A DNA stretch of 64,000 nucleotides, taken from Neopestalotiopsis rosae. Lineage: Eukaryota > Ascomycota > Sordariomycetes > Amphisphaeriales > Sporocadaceae. Location: NCBI GenBank assembly GCA_023078685.1, contig JALGAS010000003.1:2852001-2916000 (forward strand). The letters run 5' to 3'. Both the position numbers and the translations under genes were made by a program. The notes below the pieces were generated by a model. That model searched no databases, was not told the origin of the DNA, and worked only from the letters and a program-made list of their open reading frames with translations. Shown here in pieces: positions 49,301 to 59,570 of the stretch. Each line of letters starts with the position of its first letter. Within the stretch, counting starts at the first letter, position 1.

Positions 49301-51897
49301 AGCCTTGATTGCAGCGACTGAGTCGCCACCTAGACTGAGGAATGACTGATTCGTCCCAATTTGATCGCTAGTGACACCAAGTACTTGCGACCAAATGTCT
49401 CGAATGAGTCTTTCTTCCTCAGTCTTCGCGACCGCAATTGAATCGCCCGCATAACTCATACTCGTAATGCTGCTAAAAGTTGCCGCATCAAGGTCGTTCA
49501 CCCAGCGTGAAATGACAGACCTATAGGTCTTTCCAGATATTGTGAGCGGAATAGCACCAACCACAGCCCAAAGACGCGGGATCATGTAGGCGGGGAGCTT
49601 TGGAGCTATTTCCTTTTTGAGGTCTTGAACCAAATTTCTGGCAGTAGTGAGCTGCGCTGCATCAATGAGAGACACTTGCGATGATTGAGCCACACGCGAG
49701 CTGTCGTCTGACGGCGCAACGAGTACAACGAGTTTGCCCTTGCATGGACCTGAGGAAGCATAGACGACCACACATTCTGCCAGTCGGGGTTGAGTGCTAT
49801 TGAGATGGTGCTCAATCTCACCCAACTCTACGCGTTGGCCATTGACTTTGACTTGTGTGTCCTTCCGTCCAACATAGTCCAAGCTTCCATCCTCATTGTA
49901 CTTCACCAAGTCACCACTCCGGTATACTCTCCCTGGTTTGGGTAGCACTTTCACCTGGCCATCCTCAAACCACGAGAGACCATCAATAAAAGACTCAGCA
50001 GTCTTTTCTGGCAGGTTCAGGTAGCCTCTGGAAAGTGTAGGGCCTTCGATCAAGAGCTCACCAGTACATCCCAAGGGCATAAGACGTGCAGGGTTGGTGG
50101 GGTCCGCTATCCATAGGCGATCTCCACCCAAGGCACGACCGATGGTGCTTGGGGAGGCTTTTCCAGGAATGACTTCAGTCCAAGTCATCAATGGAGAGGT
50201 TTCAGATGGACCATAGGCGTTGAAGAGTTTCAGGCCAGGTCTGGCAGTCCACGCGTCGATCAGACTCTGCGTCAAGGCTTCTCCTCCCACCATCAGTCTC
50301 AATACCGAGGGCACTTGCTTCGGGTCTAGAAGCGATGCGACAGTGGGGGTGAGGTCGAGAGCATTGACATCATGTCTTCTAATGAAGCCAGCCAAGTCAT
50401 TCGACCTCTCATGATCAGAGGGTATACAAATACATCCGCCACAGCCGAGCGTGGCGAAAATGTCAAACAGATGAATATCGAAGGTATACGATGCAAATTG
50501 CAGCATCCTCGAATGAGGACCCATGCCGAAAAGCCGTGCAGCATGCATGATGGATGAGTAGACAGCATCGTGGCCGACGACAATGCCCTTGGGTACGCCC
50601 GTGCTCCCCGACGTGAAGATTGCATAAGCTGCGTTGTGAGGGCCAACCACTTCCGAGTTCAAGTGAACAGATTCCGTGCCTTGGATTGACGCAATCGAAG
50701 TCTCGTCCACGACAATCAATTCAACTCCGAGTCCTTGGAGTTGGCTTTTTGTTTCAGCTGAAACTAGTATGTGCTGAGCATTCGTATCTGCAAGAATAGT
50801 CTGAATACGCTCGCGAGGATGCTCTGGACTAAGCGCAACGCAAGCACCGCCCGCCTTCAGAGTTGCCACTATGGAAACGATAGCCCACAAAGACTTTGGA
50901 AAACAGTGTGCAACCATGGATTCTGGGCCAATTCCCAGTTGTTGCAGGTCGTGTGCAAGGCGGGTGGATAGGCTATTGAGCTCAGCGTAGGTCAATCGCC
51001 CGTCCCAAGAATCAATTGCAGCGTTGTGAGGTTGCTCAACAACCATGGTCTCGAATGGTGCGTGGAGTGTAGATGTCTTTTTAGATTCCTGAAGAGGTCC
51101 GTTCCAGTCACGAATTCTTGCCTTGTCATTTTGACCAAGGAAGTCATGCTGATCTAGGCGTGTATGTTCTCTGGCACGAATTGCGTTGAGAGTCGACCTG
51201 AGGGTCTCAGCTAAAGCGAGAGAGCGTTCACTGTTCAGTACCGAAGGCCGATATTTCATGTTCAGCATCAAATTGCTGTCATCTCTCGAAAATTCGAGTG
51301 TTACATCAGCCTTGTGGAGTAGTCAGCATAAAGCCCAAAGGCATGTCAATATCGGAGCGGGTCCACCCGACTTACCAGAGGAGATTCAACGGGTTTGACA
51401 TCTTCGAAGAATTTGCTCTCGTTCAGATCAAATCGGAGCTCGGTATTGGTAACATGGATAGGCCCAGACTGTAGGAGACGCTGTCGCTGGTCTGTGCTAA
51501 GTGACATGCTAGACGTTTCTGACCGGTGGACGTGCTGAACTGTCTCAAGTAGAGATCTCGTCCAGTCCAGCTGCACTCCAAATAGTGAATTGGAGTGAGC
51601 TTTCTCGGCATTGCTGATGACAAAGGTGATTCCAGATGATCCTGTGTATCCTCCCAAAACAATGGACCAAACTGCCTGGAGAAGACTGGTGACAGATACA
51701 TCATGGTTGTTGCAGAATTCCAAGGTCTCCTCCATGCAAGCTACGACTGTGTCGAAAGATGGCAAGTCATTGTCTTCCAAGGCCCTAGCATTGGAGAGAG
51801 TAGGAAATATGCATGTGTTGTATGACTCGAGTTCATCCAACGTCAAAGACGCAGGAGGATGAGAAGCGAGGTCGCCCTCGTTTTTTGCGGGCGGCAT
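24024..51897 (-). CDS. Seven-module non-ribosomal peptide synthetase with terminal condensation domain
   Basis: Assembles a heptapeptide in the cytosol. Exons 51897-51376, 51310-47975, 47920-35396, 35343-24283 and 24209-24024 (all phase 0) give 9,209 residues. A 52-nt intron (35395-35344) joins what otherwise look like two genes. Order: truncated C (1-250), A1 (~275-760), T1 (Ser ~838), C2 (~919), A2 (~1390), T2 (~1947), E (~2000-2440), C3 (~2470), A3 (~2930), T3 (~3492), C4 (~3572), A4 (~4020), T4 (~4561), E (~4617-5080), C5 (~5097), A5 (~5560), T5 (~6106), C6 (~6185), A6 (~6635), T6 (~7176), E (~7230-7670), C7 (~7696), A7 (~8165), T7 (~8708), CT (~8788-9209). All seven T domains keep G-G-D-S. 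No methyltransferase, thioesterase or reductase is present. The start ATG has A at -3 and no upstream coding is seen. Divergent from the ABC exporter. The product is not identified. Confidence 0.93.
25371..28640 (-). other. NRPS module 7 (C7-A7-T7)
   Basis: C7 has V-N-H-A-V-T-D-G-G-S. A7 positions read D-V-S-D-C-G-Y-V-A, with Tyr at 322 (N-Y-Y-G-P) where the other domains have Ala or Gly. T7 has L-G-G-D-S. No E domain. Confidence 0.82.
28641..33182 (-). other. NRPS module 6 (C6-A6-T6-E)
   Basis: C6 is canonical (A-H-H-A-V-Y-D-G-W-S) and resembles C4. A6 positions read D-A-F-A-K-G-G-V-F; Lys at 299 is unusual among the seven. T6 has L-G-G-D-S. The E domain has H-H-M-A-V-D-L-V-S-W and E-G-H-G-R-E, so a D residue is expected at position 6. 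Confidence 0.82.
33183..36490 (-). other. NRPS module 5 (C5-A5-T5)
   Basis: C5 has S-H-A-L-M-D-G-A-S and contains the 52-nt intron 35395-35344 that splits the gene into two apparent open frames. A5 positions read D-A-T-M-A-V-G-I-F, close to A4 at the last five positions. T5 has L-G-G-D-S. No E domain. Confidence 0.82.
36491..41070 (-). other. NRPS module 4 (C4-A4-T4-E)
   Basis: C4 is a canonical condensation domain with L-H-H-A-I-Y-D-G-W-S. A4 positions read D-V-M-S-A-V-G-I-L. T4 has L-G-G-D-S. The E domain has H-H-L-V-I-D-L-V-S-W and E-G-H-G-R-E, so a D residue is expected at position 4. Confidence 0.82.
41071..44375 (-). other. NRPS module 3 (C3-A3-T3)
   Basis: C3 has S-H-S-I-L-D-A-Q-S, the only C domain with Ala in place of the motif Gly. 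A3 is divergent. Its core reads S-Y-A-W-D-A-F-Y-C where the others have S-Y-x-F-D, and the A8 region has one extra residue (G-R-K-D-E-D-Q-V). Specificity positions read D-A-C-L-L-G-A-I-V. T3 has R-G-G-D-S. No E domain. Confidence 0.8.
44376..49079 (-). other. NRPS module 2 (C2-A2-T2-E)
   Basis: The C2 active-site motif is S-H-A-I-T-D-G-G-S, with Ser instead of the first His, as in the post-epimerase C domains of this protein. A 54-nt intron (47974-47921) lies inside C2 and is read through in frame as 18 extra codons if not spliced. A2 positions read D-A-F-L-I-G-A-I-M. The E domain has H-H-L-V-I-D-L-V-S-W and E-G-H-G-R-D, with Asp where the other two E domains have Glu. It should yield a D residue at position 2. 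Confidence 0.82.
49080..51074 (-). other. NRPS module 1 (A1-T1)
   Basis: A1 keeps the core motifs (F-T-S-G-S-T-G-V-P-K-G, N-A-Y-G-P-S-E-T, Y-R-S-G-D-L). Aligning with GrsA by eye, specificity positions 235/236/239/278/299/301/322/330/331 read D-I-F-D-M-G-A-P-L. Asp235 indicates an alpha-amino acid. T1 carries L-G-G-D-S. The loading module has no E domain. Confidence 0.8.
51075..51897 (-). other. NRPS N-terminal half condensation domain (dC)
   Basis: The first ~250 residues match only the C-terminal half of a condensation domain (compare V-T-S-L-L-Q-A-V-W-S-I-V-L-G-G-Y-T-G-S with the equivalent A-A-W-A-L/M-V-L segments of the other C domains). There is no H-H/S-H...D-G active-site motif, so it cannot form a peptide bond. 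A 65-nt intron (51375-51311) interrupts it. Confidence 0.8.
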
Positions 51898-54230
51898 TTT
51901 GTTAGCTTTTAGGAATGATGATATGACTTACGTATGCTATGATATGTACTTTTGTTGACCGATTATATGCTTGAAATCTTGCTCAATGGGTGCAAGAACA
52001 GAATATTCAAGTGGTAGTTGCTTTGCCGTATGTTGTAGACGAACAGTGTTGTGTTTGCCTAGACTGTTGAGGCAGCTCTGTGCTGAATTGTTCCCAATTT
52101 GCTAGTATTAGCAGTCTATAGGAGCAGGATGGGCTGCTTTCTGTTAAGAGTGACTAGTTCCCTATCTTTCGATCACGGCACGGTATGTTGGGAGCCTCGT
52201 AACGATGATCCCGAGGTATATGCTCGAAGAGTGGTGGATAAAGTACAGAATCGAGTGTCTCTTGCACAATGGTGTTTGACCAGGATTCAAAAGATCAGAA
52301 ACAGAATTCACGGTGTTTGAGTTTGATCTTGAGCGACGATCTTTTCCTTGGGAGATGATGGTATATAGATCGGTCACCATTAAACCCATGGCTCACATCG
52401 CTGTATGCTTACCCATATCCATAGAACTGGGAACGAGCAAGACTAGGGTCACACTCCGATGAGGATAATGCGGCATCGTCCCCATGTCTGGCTATACTGT
52501 ATCAGGTCGTGATCTGTCACAGGAAACATGTATGTACACCCTGTTTGGGCGGCGAATTTTTTCATTATGGCGATAGCCTGTCAGGGGGGAGCTGGAAGTA
52601 CACTCGGGACGTGGCCATAGTGAAAATCCCCGGGGGGCCAAACCTCGGATTTGTGGCGTGCTAGACTGATGACTATTCACGGGATATGGACGGCAGTGAC
52701 TGCCACTAGGAGACTGATGACTGTACAATCCAGTCTATGGTTGGATCATGAAGCAGGTTGACGCAAGTGGCTCGCTGAGCTGGTTTTGAAAGATCGATAA
52801 TCGAACTCGGGATTTTGCAAAAGGACGACCGGCTATAGTCGATGTGGTCGTCCATTGGTCGACAAGAATTCCTTCTCGCCAGATGATGGCGTAGGTGGAG
52901 GAGTATTGAGCCGTATACAACCCGACCCAAGGTGCCAAACCTGAAAATACATATGCACGCACTCGATTGAGCTGTGCGTCAAGCAGGGGCAGATGAAGGC
53001 GTGAACAGAGTGGCCGGAGTCTGCGCAGCCGTGAGTAAGTACAGTAGGCCGGTAGGTATGTAGGTAGGTCTCGATGTTCGATTCCGCGGAGCCATAAAAT
53101 TGCTTGCTGCAGGTGCAAGGTGCAACGTCAAAGGCGCGACATCCATCGACGCTGGTGTATTGTTGTCCGCGTCTGAATAGCAACGCACAAACGGGAGCTG
53201 ATCGTGAGGCTCAAGCGGACCAATAGACCGCCCCAAAATCTGACTTTGTGGCCTATTAGGTCGTCGGTTGGCTTGCTGCCGGCGCCGTTGACACCCCTGC
53301 GTTTCTGGGGTCTTGGTGGTACTGGCGGATTTAACAGGTCTTTGTCAGTGGCCCAGCGTACCTAACCCAGCGCGGTCTAGGTCCTGATGACCTGCCTAAT
53401 ACCTACCTAGGTATATGTAGCCACCACCACAAAGATCCCAACCACTGCGTACTAAAGAACTAAAGAAAGGTGCTCCCCTGACTCCCAGGAACGGCACGGA
53501 CTCCGGACCTGGTAGTCGCTCACCTCAGCTTCTCTAGCTCGATGCTTCCTCGTCAGCCCGTTCTGGTTGCCAAGTCCACTGCACTCCAGTGCTGGCTGAA
53601 TGAGTCGCTGACCAACCACTTCGTGAGAAGCCTCGAGTGGCCCTTTCGATCTTCAGGCAAGCTGCGAACTGGCCCACACTGTAGACGCCTGATTGATCAA
53701 TATCCGTTGACAGCTCCTTATGATGCAGTCAAGCGAAAGGATGGCGATTTCTCGTTCTCTCGTATCCCTTTGCCCCGTCACCTGGAGGTACCTATCACTC
53801 GATATAGCTGACACGCATTCTGGGCATGCATACAGCCAAGGCTCGGCCTACGGAAAGTACCCTCAAGTACTTGGAAAAGTAACTCGTACTTTGGGATTTT
53901 GCAATGCTAAAATTGTGTCTTCCTCCCGTTGTCAATTTCTGCATGTTCTTTTGTCAACTCGAACGCTCAATGACGTCGATCTTTACCATTTTCATGTTCT
54001 GATAGTCATACGCCCTCTGGAAAACGGCAGGAAGACAAGAAGTTTGAGCTGCACAGCTCGGGCTCGATCGTCAAGGGGGGGAGACAGTCGATCAAATTGG
54101 TCCAGAATATTTTCACAATAAGCACCTAGACTCCCGTATCGTTACCAATTTTTCCAGCAGTGGATATGAGCAGCTGCCGTTGAGTAGCAGCCGAGTTGCT
54201 TTGCAAAAAACAATCTCCAATATCGGCAAC
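51898..54230. promoter_or_regulatory. 2.3 kb divergent intergenic region between NRPS and ABC exporter
   Basis: The two largest cluster genes start outward from this stretch, so it likely holds both promoters and shared control sites. I see no upstream NRPS exon: the minus-strand frames here do not resemble the missing half of a C domain. Short frames (for example 53542-53811 plus) have no support. Notable short sequences are the palindrome tacctaggta at 53404-53413 and the aggta-rich run at 53050-53072. No binding site can be assigned with confidence. Confidence 0.5.
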
Positions 54231-57200
54231 ATGGCAGACGATCCAGCACGTCCAGGCTGCTCGCCGTCCGTTGATGGCTCTTTTGGCCCAATTGTTGATG
54301 ATTGTGTTCGAACTTTTGACTTCACGCTCTTGTTTGAAGAATCCATCTTGTCGATACTGCCCTCTTCGATCTTCTTGATTCTTGCTTTTCTTCGCATCGG
54401 TGTGCTGAGCGGCCGAAAACGCCGTGTCGGAGGCCATGTCTTCAGCACTGTCAAACTGGTAAGCCGCCCTAATTATCTAAAACTATTCAACGAGGAAGAT
54501 GAAAGTCTTTGACTAACCGTTGGATACTCGTTCAACTTCTATAGGTTGTTTTTGGAATTCTCCTCATTCTTTCTTCTGCACTACTGGCATTATGGTCATC
54601 AGGCGGGCGCTCGACGTACCGCACTCGAACGTCTGTGCCAGCAGCTGTCCTGAGCATGGTGGAATGCCTTGTCTTCATGACACTTTCTTTTCTAGAGCAT
54701 GGAAAAACTGCCGGTTCTTCGCTACTACTTGATGCATACTTGATAATCACCATATTGTTCGATGCTGTGCGTGTCAGGACTTTGTGGTTAAACAATACCC
54801 AGTCGTCAATTGCGGGTCTCTTCACCACTTGTATGCTAGTCAAGATAGTGGCCTTGATTCTGGAAGAGTCTAACAAACGAAGATGGCTCCTTCCTAGCTC
54901 AATGCCCTGGAGTAAGGAAGTCACAGGCGGAGTTTTCAGTCGCACGTTATTTGCTTGGCTTGACCGATTGATGTGCGCTGGATACTCGAAGGCCTTGTCT
55001 GTGGCAACGCTACCGGATATTGATGCAAAACTTCTATCACAGTCTCTTTGGGATCGTGTTGGTCCCGAGATCCATGAAGGTGAGTGGCAATACAGTTGGC
55101 AAATTGCAATGATTATCTGACCAGAGTTCAGCCAAGAAGGAGAAAAGGTCGTTGCTTCTGACCATATTCTGGTCCCTCAAGGGCCCATTATTGGCACCAG
55201 TACTGCCTTACTGCATACTTGTCGCATCGCAACTTGCACAACCGTTCTTGATTAGCACTATTCTCGATTATGTTGCATCGTCATATGACGGCAGTCAAGA
55301 TTCGAAGAATATTGGCTATGGACTCATTGGGGCTTACGGACTTGTTTACCTGTGCATCGCTGTGAGTGCACTCTATCAGAACCATTCATGCTATCTGGCT
55401 AACAAGTCCTAGATCGCCACAGCTTGGGGTCAACATTTTTCGTACCGTTTCGTTGTCATGCTACGAGGTATCCTGGTCACTGCCATCTACCGAAAGACCA
55501 TGTCGGCCACCTTGGCTACTGCTAGTGATGCGTCGGCGATCACGTTAATGAGTACCGATGTAGAAAGAATCGTTCTTGGTATGGCTAAAATACATGATGC
55601 TTGGTCGACACTCGTTCAAGTTGCTTGCGCCATGTACATTCTCTATCGACAAGTTGGCGCAGTATTTGTTGCTCCCATCGTCTTGTCCATCGGTAAGAAT
55701 ACAGTGATATGCACAGAAAATACTCCAAAGTGCTAATATGTGGCAGTCTGCACTTTCCTCTCACTGGTCTTGTCCAGTTTTGCAGGAACATTCCAAGTAA
55801 AATGGATGGCTGCTCTGGAAAAGAGAGTCGGTAAGTTGCAAGAATAACATTGATGAGGTATGAAATGACAAGAAACTAATGTTTAGTTGTAGCGGTCACC
55901 TCTTCACTCCTTGGTTCGATCAAAGGAGTTAAGATGCTGGGCTGGTCGAGAAAGGCTGTGGAAATCCTACAGAATTTGCGTCTTCAAGAAATTGCGTCAG
56001 CACGAAGTTTTAGGTTGATGCTCCTTGGTGTCGTTACAGTCTGTGAGTAGGCTTTTGGTGAGAGGTCACAATATCTGGAAATTTCCGCTGATCATATGAA
56101 GCATTCATTCCCGTCACTTTGGCTCCTGTAGCCATATTCGGCATTTTCGCTCGAAATGCGGATCAAACCGGTTTGAACTCGAGTCACATCTTCACTACCC
56201 TGTCTCTCTTATCGCTCATTACACAGCCTCTCGACCTCCTGTTCTCTTATGTGCCTGAGATTATCGCAGGAATGGCATGTTTCTCTCGCATCCAGAATTA
56301 TGTGTACGACGACGGCCTGTCTGAGCGACCTGTTGTTCCAGAAACCAACTCCGAAAAGTCACCAGCCCCCAAATCAAACAAGGATGCATCCACAAGTTCA
56401 GATTCGGATGACGGAAATGAAAAGATCCTCGGCGATGGCGCTGCCATCGAAATGCAGAGTGCCTCCTTTGGTTGGGACGCAAAGACTGATCCACTTCTAC
56501 AAAATCTAGACCTCAAGATCGCTTCAGACAGACTGACCATGATCACGGGACCGATTGCCTCAGGCAAAACAACTCTTCTGAAGGGTATACTCGGAGAGAC
56601 ACCAGTTTGTCGTGGCACTGTGAAGCTGTCGACCCACAGTATTGCCTTCTGTGACCAAAATCCCTGGCTGGCGAACGAGACGTTGCGAGCCAATATTCTG
56701 GGCACGAGCCATTTCGAGGCCGCGAGATACAACAAGGTTGTGGATGCATGTGCACTCAAACAGGATATACAACAGTTTAGTCAGGGTGACCAGGTGAACA
56801 TTGGCAGCAATGGTCTCAGCCTGAGTGGAGGACAGAAGCAACGGGTCGTGAGTAGCAGCCATTGCACCTGGAACATCCTCCATCGGACCTTACTGACATT
56901 GCTAGGCAATTGCACGAGCCGTCTATTCCAAACGCAAAATTGCAATATTCGACGACGTTTTCAGTGGTCTGGACATGGAAACGCAATCGCACATCGTACG
57001 AGAAGTCTTCGGTCCCAACGGTCTGCTCAAGTCCCAAGGAACCACTGCAATCCTGGTGACCCATGCTGGTATGTGATAGCCTTGAACCATAATTCACAGA
57101 CCTAACAGAAAGCCCAGCACATCTTCTCGTCCATGCTGACGAGATTGTTGCCCTGAATTCCGAGAACCGGATCGTCAAGCAAGGGCCTCCACAACAGCTA

Positions 57201-59570
57201 GGTGGTGAGGAGACACTTGCCGCTGTACTTGAAGGCGTGGATGCCATCACCAAAGACCCATCTTCAGCTGTGATCCATAAACACGAGCCAGATTCTGGAC
57301 CTTCACAGCCAGTGTCAGCCCCATTGGAGAGCTCTGTCGATGAGGAAACTCAACGCCTGGGCGATGGTACAGTGTACAAGTATTACTTCTCCACCTTTGG
57401 CTGGCCCAAGACAATATTGTTTTTCGCTCTGCAGATCACCCTAGTCTTTTGTCTGAAATTTCCGGGTAAGTGCAGGGACACATGACCAGGATTGGCTATC
57501 TTCCATGTTGAGCTAATCACGATACCCGTTAGAGATCATCCTTTCCTGGTGGGGCGAGGATAATGATCGAGAGCCGAATGTACACAACAGCAAGTGGCTG
57601 GGTATTTTTGCAGCCCTGGAAGTTGCTGCACTCGCTTCTTTGGTTTTGGTGTGCTGGTAAGTGGATGAAAGACCTTTCAAATCGTACCATGCAAAGTTCA
57701 CATACTAAGGAAGACTCCATACAGGCACGTTTTGTTGAACCTGGCCGTCATCTCAGGCTCAAAGCTACATTACACACTTCTGAGATGTACCATGAGGTAC
57801 CCTATGCCCTTGCCAAACTAAACACTGGATTGAGCCGTGTTGTTAACAGGCGACAGGGCCCCCTTATCCTTTTTTGGAGTCACAGACACGGGATCTATCA
57901 CCAATCGGTAAATTTCCATCCGCATCCACATTCGTAAATACTCAATGGTCTAACACCAAGCAGATTTAGTCAGGATATGAACCTCATTGACGCCGAATTG
58001 CCATTTTCGTTAATAAATTTCGTATGCAGTATGTCGTCAGAGCACACTTTGCTGATTTTTATCCATGCACTTACACCTGTACAGATGGCTTGACCTGCAT
58101 TGCGCAGGCTGTCATGATTATACCCGCCTCAGTGTGGCTCCTCATTGGCTACCCAATATTATTTGGTGGCCTTTGGCTTCTGCAGAGATTCTACCTGCGA
58201 ACCTCGAGACAACTTCGATTTTTGGACCTGGAGGCTAAGAGTCCCATTTAGTACGTCAGCGTCGGATCCAGATTGCAGCGCTCTCGAGCTGCGCTTCCAC
58301 GATTTTGTTGCTCTAACTGACCGCATATAGTTCCCAATTCTTGGAGACATTGAACGGATTGGCAACCGTTCGAGCCTTTGGGTGGCAGGAAGACTTGATC
58401 GCCAAGGCGGACGAGCGCCTCGACTTTTCGCAAAAGCCCTTCTATCTTCTATACAGCATACAGAGATGGCTCAATTTGGTATTGGATCTCATTGTCGCCT
58501 GCTTGGCAGTGGTCTTGATTGCTGTTGCAGTGGCGCTGCGAAATTCGTCCAGTGTAGGCTTCGCGGGCGTGGCCCTCTTCAACATTATGAACCTCAGTGC
58601 TGCACTCAAGTCGGCCATTACAAGCTGGACAATGCTTGAGACTTCGATAGGGGCCGTGGCGCGCGTCAAGAGGTATGAAGAGTCCACACCAGACGAAAAC
58701 CTTGCGACAGAGGATCTCCAACCGCCTGATGCGTGGCCATCAACGGGAACGATTGTTTTTGACAATGTCACCGCATCATACAAGGATGACGACGACCAAA
58801 CTGCCATATCCAATGTGTCATTACGAATCAATGATGGTGAAAAGGTGGGTATTTGCGGTCGCAGTGGAAGGTAAGTTATTTCTGTTATTTTGCGACACGA
58901 GTGAAAACAACTTGCTAATATGTGTTGCTTCAGTGGCAAGAGTTCGACACTCCTTGCACTTCTCCACCTCATCAATTCCCGCGGGGCAATCACAATCGAT
59001 GGTCTCGACGCCTCCCGCATCCCGCGCGAAACGCTACGCGAACGACTTACCACGGTCCCTCAAGATCCTGTCTCTTTTGCCGGAAATGTCCGGTTAAACA
59101 CCGACCCGCAAGGGAAAATATCAGATGAAAGCATCGTTGAAGCGCTCCAAGCTGTAAAGCTTTGGGACGTTGTAGAAGCCAAAGGTGGTCTTGACGCTGA
59201 AGTCAATGAAGAGCTTTTTTCAAAAGGGCAACAACAATTATTCAGCCTTAGTAGAGCACTACTCAACCACTCGCGAATTGTTATCATGGATGAAGCATCA
59301 AGCAGGTGAGTAAAGTGCTCCCCCGAAACTGCCAGAGGGTACAATTGCTGACGCATTCATAGTCTCGATGAGGAGTCGGAGAATTTGATGATATCGCTTG
59401 TGCGCGACAGATTCAAGGACGCGACTGTGCTATGCGTTGCTCATCGCTTGGATACAATCATGGACTTTGACAGAGTGCTCGTGCTTGACAAGGGCGGCAT
59501 CATTGAAGAGGGGAACCCGCGAGAACTGCTCGCACGCCCCTCTGCTTTCAAGACGCTGTACGAATCATGA
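54231..59570 (+). CDS. ABCC (MRP)-type ABC transporter
   Basis: Full-size exporter, predicted 1,453 residues in 17 exons (54231-54458, 54545-55079, 55132-55361, 55413-55692, 55747-55830, 55893-56042, 56102-56847, 56906-57068, 57118-57465, 57533-57656, 57725-57796, 57857-57907, 57964-58028, 58085-58250, 58331-58870, 58934-59305, 59363-59570). All junctions keep phase and the total is a multiple of three; the 57797-58084 junctions are least sure. Hydrophobic N-terminal segments form a TMD0, then TMD1-NBD1-TMD2-NBD2. NBD1 has Walker A G-P-I-A-S-G-K-T-T (~650), signature L-S-G-G-Q (~741) and Walker B I-A-I-F-D-D. NBD2 has Walker A G-R-S-G-S-G-K-S-S (split by an intron), a degenerate signature F-S-K-G-Q and Walker B I-V-I-M-D-E-A. 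Divergent from the NRPS, so export of the peptide or self-protection is the likely role. Confidence 0.9.

Noticed and set aside
24205..51271. Two separate NRPS genes (frames ending near 35,093 and starting near 35,331)
   Set aside because: The break falls inside C5. A 52-nt intron with donor GTAAGT and acceptor TTAG joins the halves in phase 0 and restores a complete condensation domain, in the same place as the other NRPS introns.
24024..51897. N-methyltransferase inserts in A domains
   Set aside because: In all seven modules the spacing between the A8 region and the A10 Lys and T domain is normal, with no SAM-binding insert.
53542..54121. Small plus-strand genes in the divergent promoter
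   Set aside because: Overlapping short frames in different phases, no domains, and located where NRPS and exporter promoters are expected.
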